Of a DNA stretch of 64,000 nucleotides, positions 48,247 to 60,626 are shown piece by piece. Under the pieces are notes generated by a model. That model saw only the letters and a program-made list of their open reading frames with translations, did not search any database and was not told where the DNA came from. Positions within the stretch are counted from its first letter, which is position 1. The number at the start of each line of letters is the position of its first letter. The DNA is from Litoditis marina (lineage: Eukaryota; Nematoda; Chromadorea; Rhabditida; Rhabditidae): assembly GCA_964036275.1 (NCBI GenBank), contig OZ038435.1:11385634-11449633 (forward strand). The letters run 5' to 3'. Both the position numbers and the translations under genes were made by a program.

Positions 48247-49087
48247 TCTCTCCACCTTCAAGAGTAAAACTTTAAATTCGAAACAGCATAGTAACCGATT
48301 AATAATTCCTAATTGTTTATTTATTTTAATCTGATACCAGTGGATAGAACCCCTGCGAATATGAAAAGAAGAGATGTATGTAATTTTCATTTTTTACAGA
48401 ATCAAAGCACACGGCTTTCAATATGTACAATCTCTTTGAGCAGAGAACTCAATCGAACTTCAACAAAACTGGTGACAAAGAATGCTATAAACTTGAGGTA
48501 CATTTTGACAAATTCTACTTCAAAATGAGAGAGGATACGGACAGAAACTCTTCTAATGACTGAATAATACAACTATACAACATGCATCTCTGGGACCAGG
48601 CACGTGAAACCGACCTAACCATACACGTTTGAAATGTTCACTTAAAACACGCAAAATGGAGACTAGTCACTAATCTACGTGTATCTTGTTCACTCGGCAA
48701 ATAATACACGCACTATGATTCCAACGCAATCCTACCAGAGGGAATAAGTTACAAAAAGGTAGTAATAGAATAGCAAAGACAAAATCAATACATTCTTTAA
48801 GAACTAGGGTAAAGTAAACGAATCATGCTTACCTATCGCAAGTGTACAAAAAGCAGAATGTGGGGTGGATGAGGTTAGATATCTAGAAGGGATATTGAAC
48901 TTTGAAGCTATACGTGAGATGTTCAAAACTAACACTACTTTCCATACAAACTGTGGCAGATTGAAACAGCGACAAAACTATACATCTAGCCCTAAAACGT
49001 GAAAAGTACAAAACTTGAGCACGGAATTACTGACTATGCAACAGGGTGGGAATACCCGTGATTTTAGTTGGGAAATTCGAATTCAAC

Positions 49088-52000
49088 TTATTTCTTGGTG
49101 ACCCGGAGACCTCCAACCTTATCGACTAACAAACGGGCCAGAGCATTTATTTCGCCTGCCGACTGAGAGATTCTGAAAACAACAATAATTTAAAAAAAAC
49201 ATACTATTATCATCGATATGATCAACAAAGCAGATTTCGAACTGTACAGACTAATGTCGGGGACATACACCAGTAAAGTTGTCCGAATAGTCAGAAATAT
49301 TCAAAAAATGAACTACTTTTCGATCGAAAAGAAGAGAATCGGTCTACTTCTGAGTCTTTTGTTAAAAAAATCATAAAGTTTTACGTGTTTACATCTGAAA
49401 ATGGACTACTTTTTGTCGCGTAGTCGGACCTTACTGGTATATGGTCGGGGACAGAACTCAAATTGTAGTTTGGTCTTGTATCCCGTCGAACTACGCTTCG
49501 AATTGCCGGGCTAAAACTACAAACACAGCAAAACTAAACAACATAAGGGTCTATGCCGCACCGCTTTTACTCACCAGACAATAGTGTTGTTGGCTCACTG
49601 AAAAAAGTCCGCTGTTTTTGTTAGATTTGAACTTTTTTTGAAGCAAGAAAAAAAAACGCGAACCTGTCGGATCCATTGTAGAAACTCTTCGCCCTTTCCA
49701 CCATCTCATCGGTTATCTGATTCTCGTTCAAGAAACGCTCCGATCTTCTCTGAATCAAAATTGATTTGTGGAAAAACTAAAAAGTGGCAAAAACTTAAGC
49801 CGCTATTCCACGGTTCATTAGCCTTAACACCATCAAAACGACATCAGAGAAAGGGTCAATACAAAACATGCATGCGACTTTTGAGGTATTATCTTCGAGC
49901 ATGAAGAGAATTGAACAATAATGAGTATTATTTTAAGAAAGCGTACATTCGAACATGATCTCACCTTCAACTCCTGGAACGGCATCTCAATGAGGGAAGT
50001 GCTCTCGGTGACATGGCCAGAAAGACGCTCCAACTCGAAGGAGAACTTCAGCACATCTCTGAAACACATACAAACATCGACTTTACAACTAATGTTATAC
50101 ATGAAATATCAAGATCAAAAAATGAATACTTCGGCTGGAAATCTGACACAAACTGAACAGTAACCGCCAAACTTTGAGAAATTGGCCTGTTAACTGTTAC
50201 CACATATAGGTATAGGTTTTGCAAAACCGGTGTGGACAGCGTACGGTCAGTTTGGTAGTGGGCGGGGTTTGGCGAGCATCCAGCTTGTCTGCGTATCTAT
50301 GATCTGTTCTGTACACTCTATCGTCTGCTGGCAAGTAATCAACGACCGCTCGCCCTGCACTCAGACAAGCCAATCACAGAAAATTGGCGCCAATCGTTCT
50401 AAGCATCACTCAATCAATCGATCTGCCTGCTGTCTTTATTGGGAAAATGGCGACTATACCTGACTCTGAGCAGCAGCAGGTTGACCACGGGCATCTCTCT
50501 CTCCTTCCCACACAACTCATCGGCGATGCGAGATCGACGATCGAAGCAGGACTGCACCAGGCGGAGGGTATAGGGGGCTGTCTGGCGAATTTCCTCCAAC
50601 GAAGAGAGGTAGTAACGACACAACTCGTCTGCAACATTGGTAGTGAGTAAAATATGATAAATTACTTGTCGTTCATGAAACAATCATTCTAGATCCTCCA
50701 GGACGTAATAATAGCTTAAACTAGCTTCCAAGGTCACGAGCGACGATCCGCTTCAAAAACAATGAAAAAGCTCCAGAGGAGTGCACCAGATAGCCAGAAA
50801 TCCCAGAAAAACTCCCGAAATTTGTCTACTTTCGATGCAAACTCATAACTTCTCACGAACGGCGAAAAACTTCATAGAAGTACCTTACTGGACTACAAAC
50901 TAAAAAATTCCACTACCAGAACCTAGTAATGACCTTCTCAGGTGAAAAGTCAAGGGACTGCTAGCCCCTGAAAGAGGAATTTCGGGCCCAAAAGACGCTA
51001 AAAGGGCCGCGATTTCGATATCGACCTAGCTTTTTCATTGTTTTTGATTTTGATTGCAACTATGTTTCTTCACATTTCTTGATTATATAGACAAGGGTGA
51101 GGGGTGAGCAAGACAAACATATTCAATCCAGTATTTGAGACGGAAAATGTTACCCTAAGCGCCCCTAGTAGGCCCTAATAGGGTGATTTCGGCTACGGAA
51201 ATCGCGGGCCTAAAAGGAACCTTTTAGGCCCGTGACTTTTCACCTATGTTTGAGAACCCCTGACCATGACAGTCAGCAAATATTACCGACCGTCCACATC
51301 TGGCTCGTCCTCTTCCTCCAATTCCAATCCATCTATCTCGTGGAACATGTCCATTCTATTCTGTTCCATAGTGTCCAGTGCCTCTGAAAATGAAAAATTC
51401 AAATGAATTGAACAATTTATGTGTAAATGATTATAATTACTGTCGATTGCCGATATCGACGAATACGGTAGATTGTGGTCGTGTAATGCGTGGCCTATCA
51501 AAACACTATTCACTGGAAACTCAAGTTATCAAAATTTAGCTGGTCAAAATACCAGCATTCTACCCCAACTTGAAAGCAGGTTCACGTGAAAAAGTGTGAA
51601 CAGACCTCATTTTAAAAAGTGTACACGTTTCTTCTTCGTTTAGTAGTGGGCGGGTACACGTTTCTTCTTCGTATAAGAATTATAGTCCTTCCCATTCCTA
51701 CTGAGACTCCTACAGTAGGATTAAGAAAACTCCGAGCCGTCTTGCTCACTTAATTTTGATCGGAGAAGTTCAGGATTTTCCTGCCTCCTTCTCGTTTTCA
51801 GGTAGAGTAAATATACAAGAGCGTTTTCCATTAACTTTATTTTCAGCTTCACAACAGCCTTCAGAAAGTTCGTAAGGTTACTGTAGGAGTCTCAATAGGA
51901 ATGGTGTGAACTATACTCGGGTATAAGGTATACTGTATACATTTTATTCTACTTGCATACATTTGAATTTAACACCCTTCTACTATTCCATTTTCTAGAA

Positions 52001-55000
52001 TGTTTACTCACTGCTGTGTCCCATAAACTCCTTGGCCGAACTATCGGCACTCCGGATACCCTCCAGAGCATGTTGCTGAAAATACTCCGTAAATGATCCA
52101 CCCAACTTGGAACAACTCAGATAAAATCTCGGTCCAAAAAATGGCCAACTATGGTAAATTATGAAACGCAATAGTATGCCATCATTAGAAAACAACTGTA
52201 GAACAATAAAAATACTCAGAACGATTCGCGCCAATGTTCTGCGATTGGCCAGCTACAAAAGCGAGAGAGTATGCAGGTCAATGGGGCCGCAGACATCTGC
52301 GTCTCTTCGACCTGCGCACTCTCTCGTCGAGGTTGCTACAAAAGTGGCTGGGAAATGTCTGAGTACTGAGTAGTCAGATCAGCTTTTGGCAATCTTCCAG
52401 CGTAACAGTGATCTGAAGCTGGCAACAGAAAGACAGCCCACCTTGTCCTCCTTCGAGGTGATGAGCAGAGCCTGGCACTGTGCGGACGCGTAGTGCGCGA
52501 ACCTGGTCGGCATCGCCAGCGCGTCTTTCGTCGTCACAATCTTCTCGCGCAGCTGAAATATGAGCGAAGTGAGTTTGAAAAACTTTGAAACTCTATTTCA
52601 ACTCAAACGTACTTCATGTTCTCCGGAGCTTTGGTGAAAACACCAAAATCAAAATGAAACCGCTCAATAAAACAGCTAGAGTGAAACCACCAAACTTCAC
52701 AGCTCTTAATTTAATTGCTGTCACTAGAAAGGTATAGCTGCCACGCTGTCCTCATAAACCACACAGCAGAATATGAGACATACAGTAATCCTCTGACTCA
52801 ACCCACCCTCATCAATTGCTGTTTGACAACAGTCTTTGTGTGGTCCAACATCAGTCTCATTCTTCGGCAATCATTTAGGGCTGAGAATGCGTCCACCAGC
52901 GAAGCGAGACGAATCTGCTGCGCCTTCACATTGTCCATATTATCGATCGACAGATCTACAAAGAGTAGAAAGTACAAAGTACAAACGACACGTCGAGAGT
53001 TTCATGATAACATGATTGGAAATAAAAATATAATAAAAGTAAACGGAATAGTTATGGAAATGCAATAACTATAAACCATAGTATTGCATTGAAAATGAGT
53101 AACTTACAATGTAGAGCACATAAAATGAAAAAGTCACGCTGAAAGTTTATACGAGAAGACCCCAGAAAAGTTGCATACCTTCCGGTTTCGCCTGATTCAG
53201 CCAGGGCTTCGATTTGATGTTGTACTCGTACATTGTCTGAGTGCAGGGGAAAACCACGTAGGGAACACCAGGTTTCAATTTCCCCACATCCTTTTGTAGT
53301 TTGTAGTAGACAATGTCGTTGGCTGACACGAAACACAGCTGAATTTCCGTCGAAATGGACAAAGTGTCGTGGATGGTCGGGTAGCCGGCACTGGAAACAC
53401 AATCAATATTGATTATTTCCAAATCAAGAAAAATGGTCACAGTGTTTTCACCTGTCACTATTTCTTATTAATACCCCTTTTTGGTGAGTATGGTCACTGT
53501 TATATGCGCTGGAATTCAAAAATTAAAACACAACTTAAAAACAGCATAGAAATAGAACTTACCTGAATACTGGTACTGCACTCAAATCAGCATAGCCGAA
53601 CACATCCATGTCCCCAATGGAGACAATCGAGTACTCGCGGGAAGTTTGCAGAGCTAAACGAATATTGTTGGACACAAATACATAATACTATGGGGGCTGC
53701 CTCCAGCACACCTTCAAATGAGAAAAAAATGAGCACTTATTGACAGACGTTCGGAGGCCAAATGTTGAGAAGGATACTGCTGCCAGCAGTGTTTGGGCTG
53801 CTGCTTTTCCTACTGCAATCTGAAGTGCAAATGAGGAAAACAATGAATGTGAATAAATTGTCTATATTAAATATTACCTTGTGCCATTGTGTCGAACGTG
53901 TCGAAAGAAGGCGCGTGGAACAGCATTCGAATCAGGCTGCTCACACAGTGACGGAACCATCTACAGCAGAATAAAGTTAGAAATATACCGAGTTTGACGA
54001 TTGACGGATTGACTTGACATGTGGACCATCTTTTTTTTCTTTTGCTTTCTTTTCGTATTCAAGTTTTGAACACACATGTGATTCAATAAATACTCTTATA
54101 TTGATTCGTGATTCCATTCTAGACCACTGGATTGCTGAACAGCCGTAAACACGCAGACCACGAATATCGTACGAACTTGCGCTTTACTCTTTCCCACATA
54201 GTGCTCTCGATACTACGTGGAAAACACAAACGCACATAGCCCAAATCCCCAATGCAGAGCACAAATAGATATTTGACGAGCTCACGGTAAAAAAAGACCA
54301 ACGCAACGAACATTCAACAAAGATATATCGAGACGAGATTTCACACTTTAGCACGCAGTTCAAAATGGAAAACCGAGGATTTCAAATAAAAGTAATTGCC
54401 TGATGAACATAAACGTGTGAACTATGAAAACGTACCCTGGATACTGTCTGTTGTCAATGTACTTGTGGTTGCGGAATCCTTGTCTCCGGTTGGGGAGACC
54501 GATCACTTCGACGGAAACAGAATCTGAAGTGGAACAAAACATGTAATGAATACCATGCCAAGGGTCTCTCATTCTCCCTGGAGGCTCGCGATATACCTTT
54601 TTTTCGGGTCGTGCCCCATTAAAATACTTCAAAACTGCGATTTTCATCATTTTTGTTCTAATTTTCACGTTCGAAACATTACGCCATACGCCGTAGCTTT
54701 CTGCAGAAATGTCTTAACTATATAACTATGCCAAGTGTGTAGGAAAATTGAAAAATAGCGCGTATATAGAATTTTCATTAATATTATAGCAAGTTCCGAT
54801 GTGAGAATAAACTCGCAGCCACACTCACCCGATGGAAGCTGTTTCACCGCATTGTAATAGACGGAATAATCAGAAGCATGGGGGAAAGGGTATCGACCAC
54901 AGGCAGCAAAGTACAAAGTACAACCGAGAGACCAACAATCACACTGTTCTCCTCCGTACTTCTCGGGTACATTCCACTTGTGATGAGGTCCCTTGGCCAA

Positions 55001-57321
55001 CTCGCGAGCCAGCATTGGATGCTGAAAAACATCAGATAGACACAGACATTTTCACTTTTTATCATCATTTTTCATATCACATATGCAACGAATATCAGCT
55101 GTGAGCAGGAGCAGACTATCAATTATCAATTTCATAGTTCTAGAAAACAATGAACTAATTGTTACCTAACCTTTGAGGAACTATGGTTGCTGAATTTAGT
55201 AAAGTAGAAAACATTCCCGTTCTGGCAAGGAACGAGCTTCAAAGACGAATAAGATATAGTATCAGTTGGAATAATGTATCTTTGTTTCTCGAGAACTGAT
55301 CATTTCACCCAAATTATTCAGATTACTTGAAGTTACAACAATGAATAAATCGATAAACATACCAGACAGTTAGGAGTTCCCACGAGAGTGGTCATTCCCT
55401 CATCATCAGTACAGAACTTCGATCCGCCCAGGTCGCATAGTTTGAACAGATATTGCGATCTACAAGACAATAGAATGAAAAAGAATGCGTTATTAATCCC
55501 CTACACCCTAGCCATACTCTGTCAGAAGACTTGGCTCAATACCGGGGTTTTACCCAGCTATGACACACACTATATATTATTCAAAGCATCTATCGGGAAA
55601 CGCGAACACATGTGACAAGTTCTTTTTGTCTCCGAAAAGTTTCCACCCATCACAAACTATTTCCCACTTATCTAACTAGGCAGAATGAAGCTCCAATAGA
55701 AACTCAAAACAGAACGACGCTATAATTACCTTCTATTCTTCCGGGGTCCGGGGAAAACGAGAATATTCAGATGTTTGATATCCCTGTGGGCCACGCACAT
55801 ACTACGTAGAGACTTCAGCATCGAACCTGAAACAGAAGAAATAGAACTCGGAACAATTTTAAGAAATCGGCTCAATTGATGTGCTTTAAAATTAAAACCC
55901 GTTTTTCGGTAAAGAATTTTTTTATAGAAGATCAAAATTCAACAAACCTCTAGATTATTGAAGAGAATCAGCGTTTTCTGGCTATTGGGGCAATTTCATA
56001 CTTTGTTTCATTTGCAAGTTGATGCGCTGAAGGGGAACAACGCGGGACTATTTTACTTACGCTCCCTTTTTTTCGTTCTAGCCGAAATAAGTCCTGTGTT
56101 ACTTTCACTCCCCCCCCCCCACCTTGGGGGGGGGGGCGAATATAAAATTTTCCCAAACAACCCTAATTCATTCACCTCCTCCTCCAGCTCATTTGGCGCA
56201 GGTAGCGTAAAATCGTAATGTGAGAACCACATTTACGATCATGATGCCCGGTGCATTTAGTTGCAGTTACAGATAAAGTATAAACTAAGGCAATTCTGTC
56301 GAGATATAACCGTAACTTACCACAATCGGTGATGAGATCGATCATTATGTTCATTTCGAGTCCCCCAAATTCGAGTCCATCTTCATGAGAACATCCAGTG
56401 AACACCGACCCAACTCGAGGGCAAACGTCAACTTTCTCTGCTCTTTTTGAGTCGCAGCCGAGTCGTGGTAGCCGATCAACTGAAACCACCATTACAAGAT
56501 GCTAACAAAGTTGTGAGAACTGTGAGACTTTTAACGGTCAACTATTTGAAGACTTGAAGCCTCTTAACTTGCTTCACTTTGATCGGTAAACGACGTTCTT
56601 TTTGAACAATACAGGCTATGTATCTGCTTCTTTGATAATAACTTGGCTGAGAAAGGGTTGCTTTTAACCAAACTGTTTGTGAACCAACCTTGACAATATT
56701 TGTGTGTTTCTCTTCCGATTCGACGAATTTCTTGAGAATATCGATTTCCTTTCTTCCCGCCTCGATTCCGCGTGCGCCTTGGGCCACTTTCACAGCTACT
56801 TCTTGTCCAGTTGCCTTGATTCTGCCGATGAAAACCTGGAAAAGGAATAGGTAAAACATGAATATGAACTATATGGGCGCAAAAGAGTGTTTACTTGAGA
56901 CTCTATTCAACCGAGAAACTCGTTAGCCGCATAGGTTTCAAGTAACCCCTAAATTCGTCATAGTGTGAACATATTCCCTTTTCAAACCGATTTCTCGATT
57001 TCTGAAACTGGCCAAGTTATTCGAGGGAAAGGGACGGTGGGGATCTCGGCAAGCCCGACGTGTTTTTATAATGTGCAAACACGGCACAGAAACGACTATC
57101 GACGTAAATAGCTGAAACACATCGAAGAGCATAGAGTTCAGGTAATCACGTGAAGCGTTAACGGACAAACCACATATTTCGCAAAAGTGAAATAATATAG
57201 TGAAGACTACGATCAAATATAAATCAGATGGCGATGATACCTCAGAAAACGATCCGTGACCGAGACGTCGATTGTAGTCCACATGGTATTCTTCCCCATA
57301 GGAAGTTCCTGAACGGGACAT
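49088..57321 (-). CDS. ikke-1: TBK1/IKK-epsilon-like serine/threonine kinase with apparent frameshift
   Basis: Exons in order: 57321-57241, 56835-56689, 56479-56321, 55826-55730, 55459-55363, 55021-54829, 54523-54436, 53960-53878, 53653-53563, 53390-53179, 52955-52807, 52552-52442, 52075-52012, 51383-51291, 50628-50460, 50058-49965, 49749-49664, 49172-49088. Glycine loop LGHGSFSEV, VAVK lysine, HRDIKHLNIL catalytic loop, DLG in place of DFG, activation segment MTTLVGTPNCLHP (Thr where TBK1 has Ser172), then CWSLGCTLYFAACGRYPF and QLPSG as in TBK1. A middle segment (DSVSVEVIGL to PTIHDTLSIS) fits the ubiquitin-like domain. The rest is helical and acidic, as in the dimerisation domain. Exon 56479-56321 is one base short: the frame closes only if the C run at 56362-56366 has six bases; then 2100 nt, about 699 aa, like TBK1 (729). 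The upstream acceptor TTTTCTTCGCAG suits trans-splicing. Confidence 0.88.
49265..49443. mobile_element. MITE family A copy 4
   Basis: ACACCAGTAAAGTTGTCCGA and GTCGGACCTTACTGGTAT ends in the last kinase intron; the interior is alignable with copies 1-3. Confidence 0.88.
51681..51915. mobile_element. MITE family D copy 1 (ends TATAGTCCTTCCCATTCCTA)
   Basis: Ends CATTCCTACTGAGACTCCTA and TAGGAGTCTCAATAGGAATG are complementary. It is inverted relative to the copy at 58664-58902 and lies in a kinase intron. Confidence 0.9.
52254..52335. repeat. Short repeat family J copy 3
   Basis: ACAAAAGCGAGAGAGTATGC at the left and GCACTCTCTCGTCGAGGTTG at the right; an internal CATCTGCGTCTC is present. Confidence 0.68.
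56108..56135. repeat. Adjacent poly-C and poly-G tracts
   Basis: A run of about 10 C, CACCTT, then a run of about 10 G in a kinase intron; self-complementary and quadruplex-capable on both strands. Confidence 0.92.
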
Positions 57322-58360
57322 CACCCAAAAACCGAGACTGCGAGCAGTCTGCGAAGAAAACATGAAATTACCGTTGAAATTACACATCACATTCGCAAAT
57401 AATACAATTGTCGAGAATATTCGCGCACATTACTGACTTTCAAAACACCACAATAAGACGACGAGATGTAAATAGTAAATAGTAAACAACCACCGTATGT
57501 GAATGTGATCATTTATTTCCTAAACTACTATGGAAAGGTAGACAGAAAGACTTCACAATTATTTTACTAAAGACTTCCTGACGATGAGACATATAAGTGC
57601 GAAGGTAATGATAAGTTATGAACAACTCTAGAAAAATAGACCGATAAGACACACAATGGAGAGCTCACAAGAGAGTATTGATAAGGTTTTTATAGTCACA
57701 CACGACATGGAAACTGAGTGATGACGAAAAAAATCAAATTAACAGCCGAACTTACAATTTAATTGAATAAATGAAAAATCAAGATTTGTTTATTTATTAA
57801 GAAATGAACGAACTGATTTCGAACAACATATTTCGCAACAACGCGTGTAAAACATGAGTGCGCGCGCTGTAGCGTTGGCTGAAAATAAAAGGGTCAAAAG
57901 ATAAACAAGTAAATCAACAAAATCAACTAAATAGATATTGATACACTAAAGAAACATGTGTAAGGAGGTTTCTTATCTCGAAAAACATTTTTAATATAGA
58001 AGAAAACCAACAACAACAGGACAAACAACATATTCATTTATCAAATCTCAACTTTTGCCTGTGTTTTGGTTACTCAACTATTGCTAGTTCACTTAAGGGC
58101 TATTTCAAACGAATTTTCTGAGAACCAAGACTCAAAAATGAAGATGAGCTATGAAAATATTATTGGAAAAGTGGACACGATTGTCTATGTCGCGCCATCA
58201 AGTGCCGCCGATGAGTCACATGTTTACCAATTGATAAAGAAAAGGTGAAATCGATGAAAACAAAGGAGGGAGTGATTGTGAAATGTTACTCAAAGTTTAT
58301 AGGGTGCGCTCTTTTAAAGCAAATCGTTACGCTGTATGTGACCGTTTCCCGCTGTGTTTG
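57322..58360. other. Upstream region of the kinase gene
   Basis: TTTTCTTCGCAG at 57360-57349 (minus) is the nearest splice-type acceptor. The rest is AT-rich with no recognised feature. A 60-codon frame at 58066-58248 (+) has no splice context or family resemblance and is not called. Confidence 0.5.
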
Positions 58361-58596
58361 TATACTCTGTTCCACCAATCGATGTCCTTCTACAGTAATC
58401 CGTCAAGTATTTGAGAGGCGTTTTCCAATGTCTAATTCACTATCTTGGTTTGGAACTTTCAGAACTTGTAGTAGTGAACATGTAGAAGGCACTCCCGAAA
58501 ATTGGAGAAAATCCAGAAACATCAACATACCAAACTTTTATCAGGAAGTTTGAGCAGATTACTGTAGAGGGTTATAAGTGGGTGGAACAAACTATA
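58361..58596. mobile_element. MITE family E copy 2
   Basis: TATACTCTGTTCCACCAATCG and AAGTGGGTGGAACAAACTATA ends. GTAATCCGTCAA and CAGATTACTGTAGAGG are inner pairs, as in the copy at 26097. Confidence 0.88.
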
Positions 58597-58663
58597 GTTT
58601 GGTCACGTTGTGGGCTCGAGATCAAACTACAACAGAGATTCTGTCACTTCTTGGAACTGATGT

Positions 58664-58902
58664 TATAGTTCACACCATTCCTACTGAGACTCCCACAGTA
58701 ACCTTTCAAACTTCCCGAAGGCTGTTGTGAAGCTTAAAATGTAGTTCATGGAAGATGCTCTCGTATATTTACTCTACCTGAAGTAGAGAGAGAATGAGGT
58801 ACGAAAATCCTTAACTTCTCAGATCAAAAGTGAGTGAGCAAAACGGCTTGGAAGTTCCGAAATCCTACTGTAGGAGTCTCAGTATAAATGGAAAAGACTA
58901 TA
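58664..58902. mobile_element. MITE family D copy 2
   Basis: TATAGTTCACACCATTCCTAC and complementary TAGGAGTCTCAGTATAAATGG ends, with TCAAACTTCCCGAAGGCTGTTG shared with copy 1 on the other strand. Confidence 0.9.
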
Positions 58903-60197
58903 GTTACCGATACTTGAAACGCTTTTCAGGAAATATTTGCTATGATTTGCGAGAACTTCTGCAACTTTTTTTTCTCTCATATAAATCTCCAAGGCAACCT
59001 CCTAATCGAGTAACTATGCAAAAAGGTTGAAAATGCCAAAGGTGACAAAACTTTGAATGAGTGCAAGAACGGAAAATCATATGAGGAAATTGGGTTCAAA
59101 TTATCAAAGAAAATGAAAAACCAATGTGTCAACCTTCTTCGATACAACATCGTACAAAAAGTGAATTGTAAACCATTTTAAATCTCATGGCTTCAATTAC
59201 TTACAAACAAATAAACTTAACAAGGCAAAACAATCACAGAGACCCCATCCAAAACAACACAATATGTGCAGTGCATACCGGTTTTTCTGCATCAACTCAG
59301 AAATCGAAACATCGAGAGAAAAAAGAGATTGCAAACACAATTTCTTCTCAACATCAGTGCTCAAGTTTGTCTCAATTCTTTGGTTTTTAGAGTTTTGTGA
59401 CGTCCTGTTGAACTCACCGGACGGCGTAGCAAACCCTACAATTTCACCAGACGTTCGTGAGTTTCTCACGAGATACCTGATCAGCTACTCGTGAACTCTC
59501 AATGTTTCTAGCCCAGAAATCAATAAAATCTCATGAGAAGCTCATGCTAATAGCTCATGCGGTATCTCATGAGATCTTTGAGGGATTGCTACGCCGCCGG
59601 GAAAGATTCTGAACTTCAGACCTGCACGGCCACGTAGGTTCCTACGTGCAGGTCTAGAGTTTTTTTTACTTCAGAATCGGACGACCGAGGGATCGTCGCT
59701 CGTTTTTACGGCGTGAAAAAGCTTGAATTTCAGCTTTATCCACAAAAAACTATTTTCTCTTGACATAACAGAAAAGCAACAGCATCCGTTAGTCCGACTC
59801 AGATCGAGAAAGTAAACTCAGCAAACCCGCACGAAATACAACACAAATCTCAACGACCACCTCATAGAACATGATGATTTTTATTCTGCTGGGTTTCCAT
59901 TGTTTTGTATACCGTATTTATTCATTTATACTGAAATTAATGTGAATAATCACGTGAAGTTCGCATTCTGATGACGGATCGTGCACTTTGACATTGCACG
60001 TTTCCGAGTTCTGCTGTGTTGAACATGTCTCACGTGACTATGCGATTGACGAACAGTACATCCGCAGCTCCGCCAAGAATTGAAGTGTCAAAAGGGGGTG
60101 GTCGTACTTGATGCTACATACCACATATATTACGTAGTTTTAATCCTGCTAAGTTATAGTTTATCGATTTGCGTGCACAGTTCAGATTGTTTGGGCC

Positions 60198-60626
60198 ATA
60201 TAGTTCGTTTCATTCCCACTGACACTCATTGGCATAGTGCCAAGATTTTCGGATCACCATTTCTCAAAGAAAATATAGGTATTCTGAATACTTTTTTCAT
60301 TTACGTGTTCTTAAAGGGGGGGGGGCAGAAAGGAAAGTTAATATAAAAGAACTTATCAAGAGAAATCGATAGGTGTAACTTTTAATTCAAACTAACGAAC
60401 CTAATTCGCATACGGTTGAAACGTGTTTGCCTGTTTTAGCGCGCGCAACGTTGTATTTAGGTACCCCGGGGTACCTAAACTAGCTTTCCTTTCTGCCCCC
60501 CTTTAAAGAACTAAAAAACCGCTAATAGAGATTTTGAGTGTTTTGGAAAACTTCAAAGTGGTGAAAAACAGCCTTGAATAGTCATTGGCCCGCTGTCAAG
60601 TCTCAGTGGGAATGACCGGGACTATA
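60198..60626. mobile_element. MITE family C copy 3, interrupted
   Basis: Family C ends TATAGTTCGTTTCATTCCCA and GTGGGAATGACCGGGACTATA. The usual length of about 240 bp is enlarged by the insertion at 60312-60506. Confidence 0.88.
60312..60506. mobile_element. G-tract-ended element nested in family C copy 3
   Basis: TTAAAGGGGGG...CAGAAAGGAAAG at the left and CTTTCCTTTCTGCCCCCCTTTAA at the right are inverted ends. The interior has a GGTACCCCGGGGTACC palindrome near 60460. About 195 bp. Confidence 0.85.

Noticed and set aside
58066..58248. 60-codon frame as a small gene
   Set aside because: No splice context, signal peptide or recognisable motif; length is within chance expectation.
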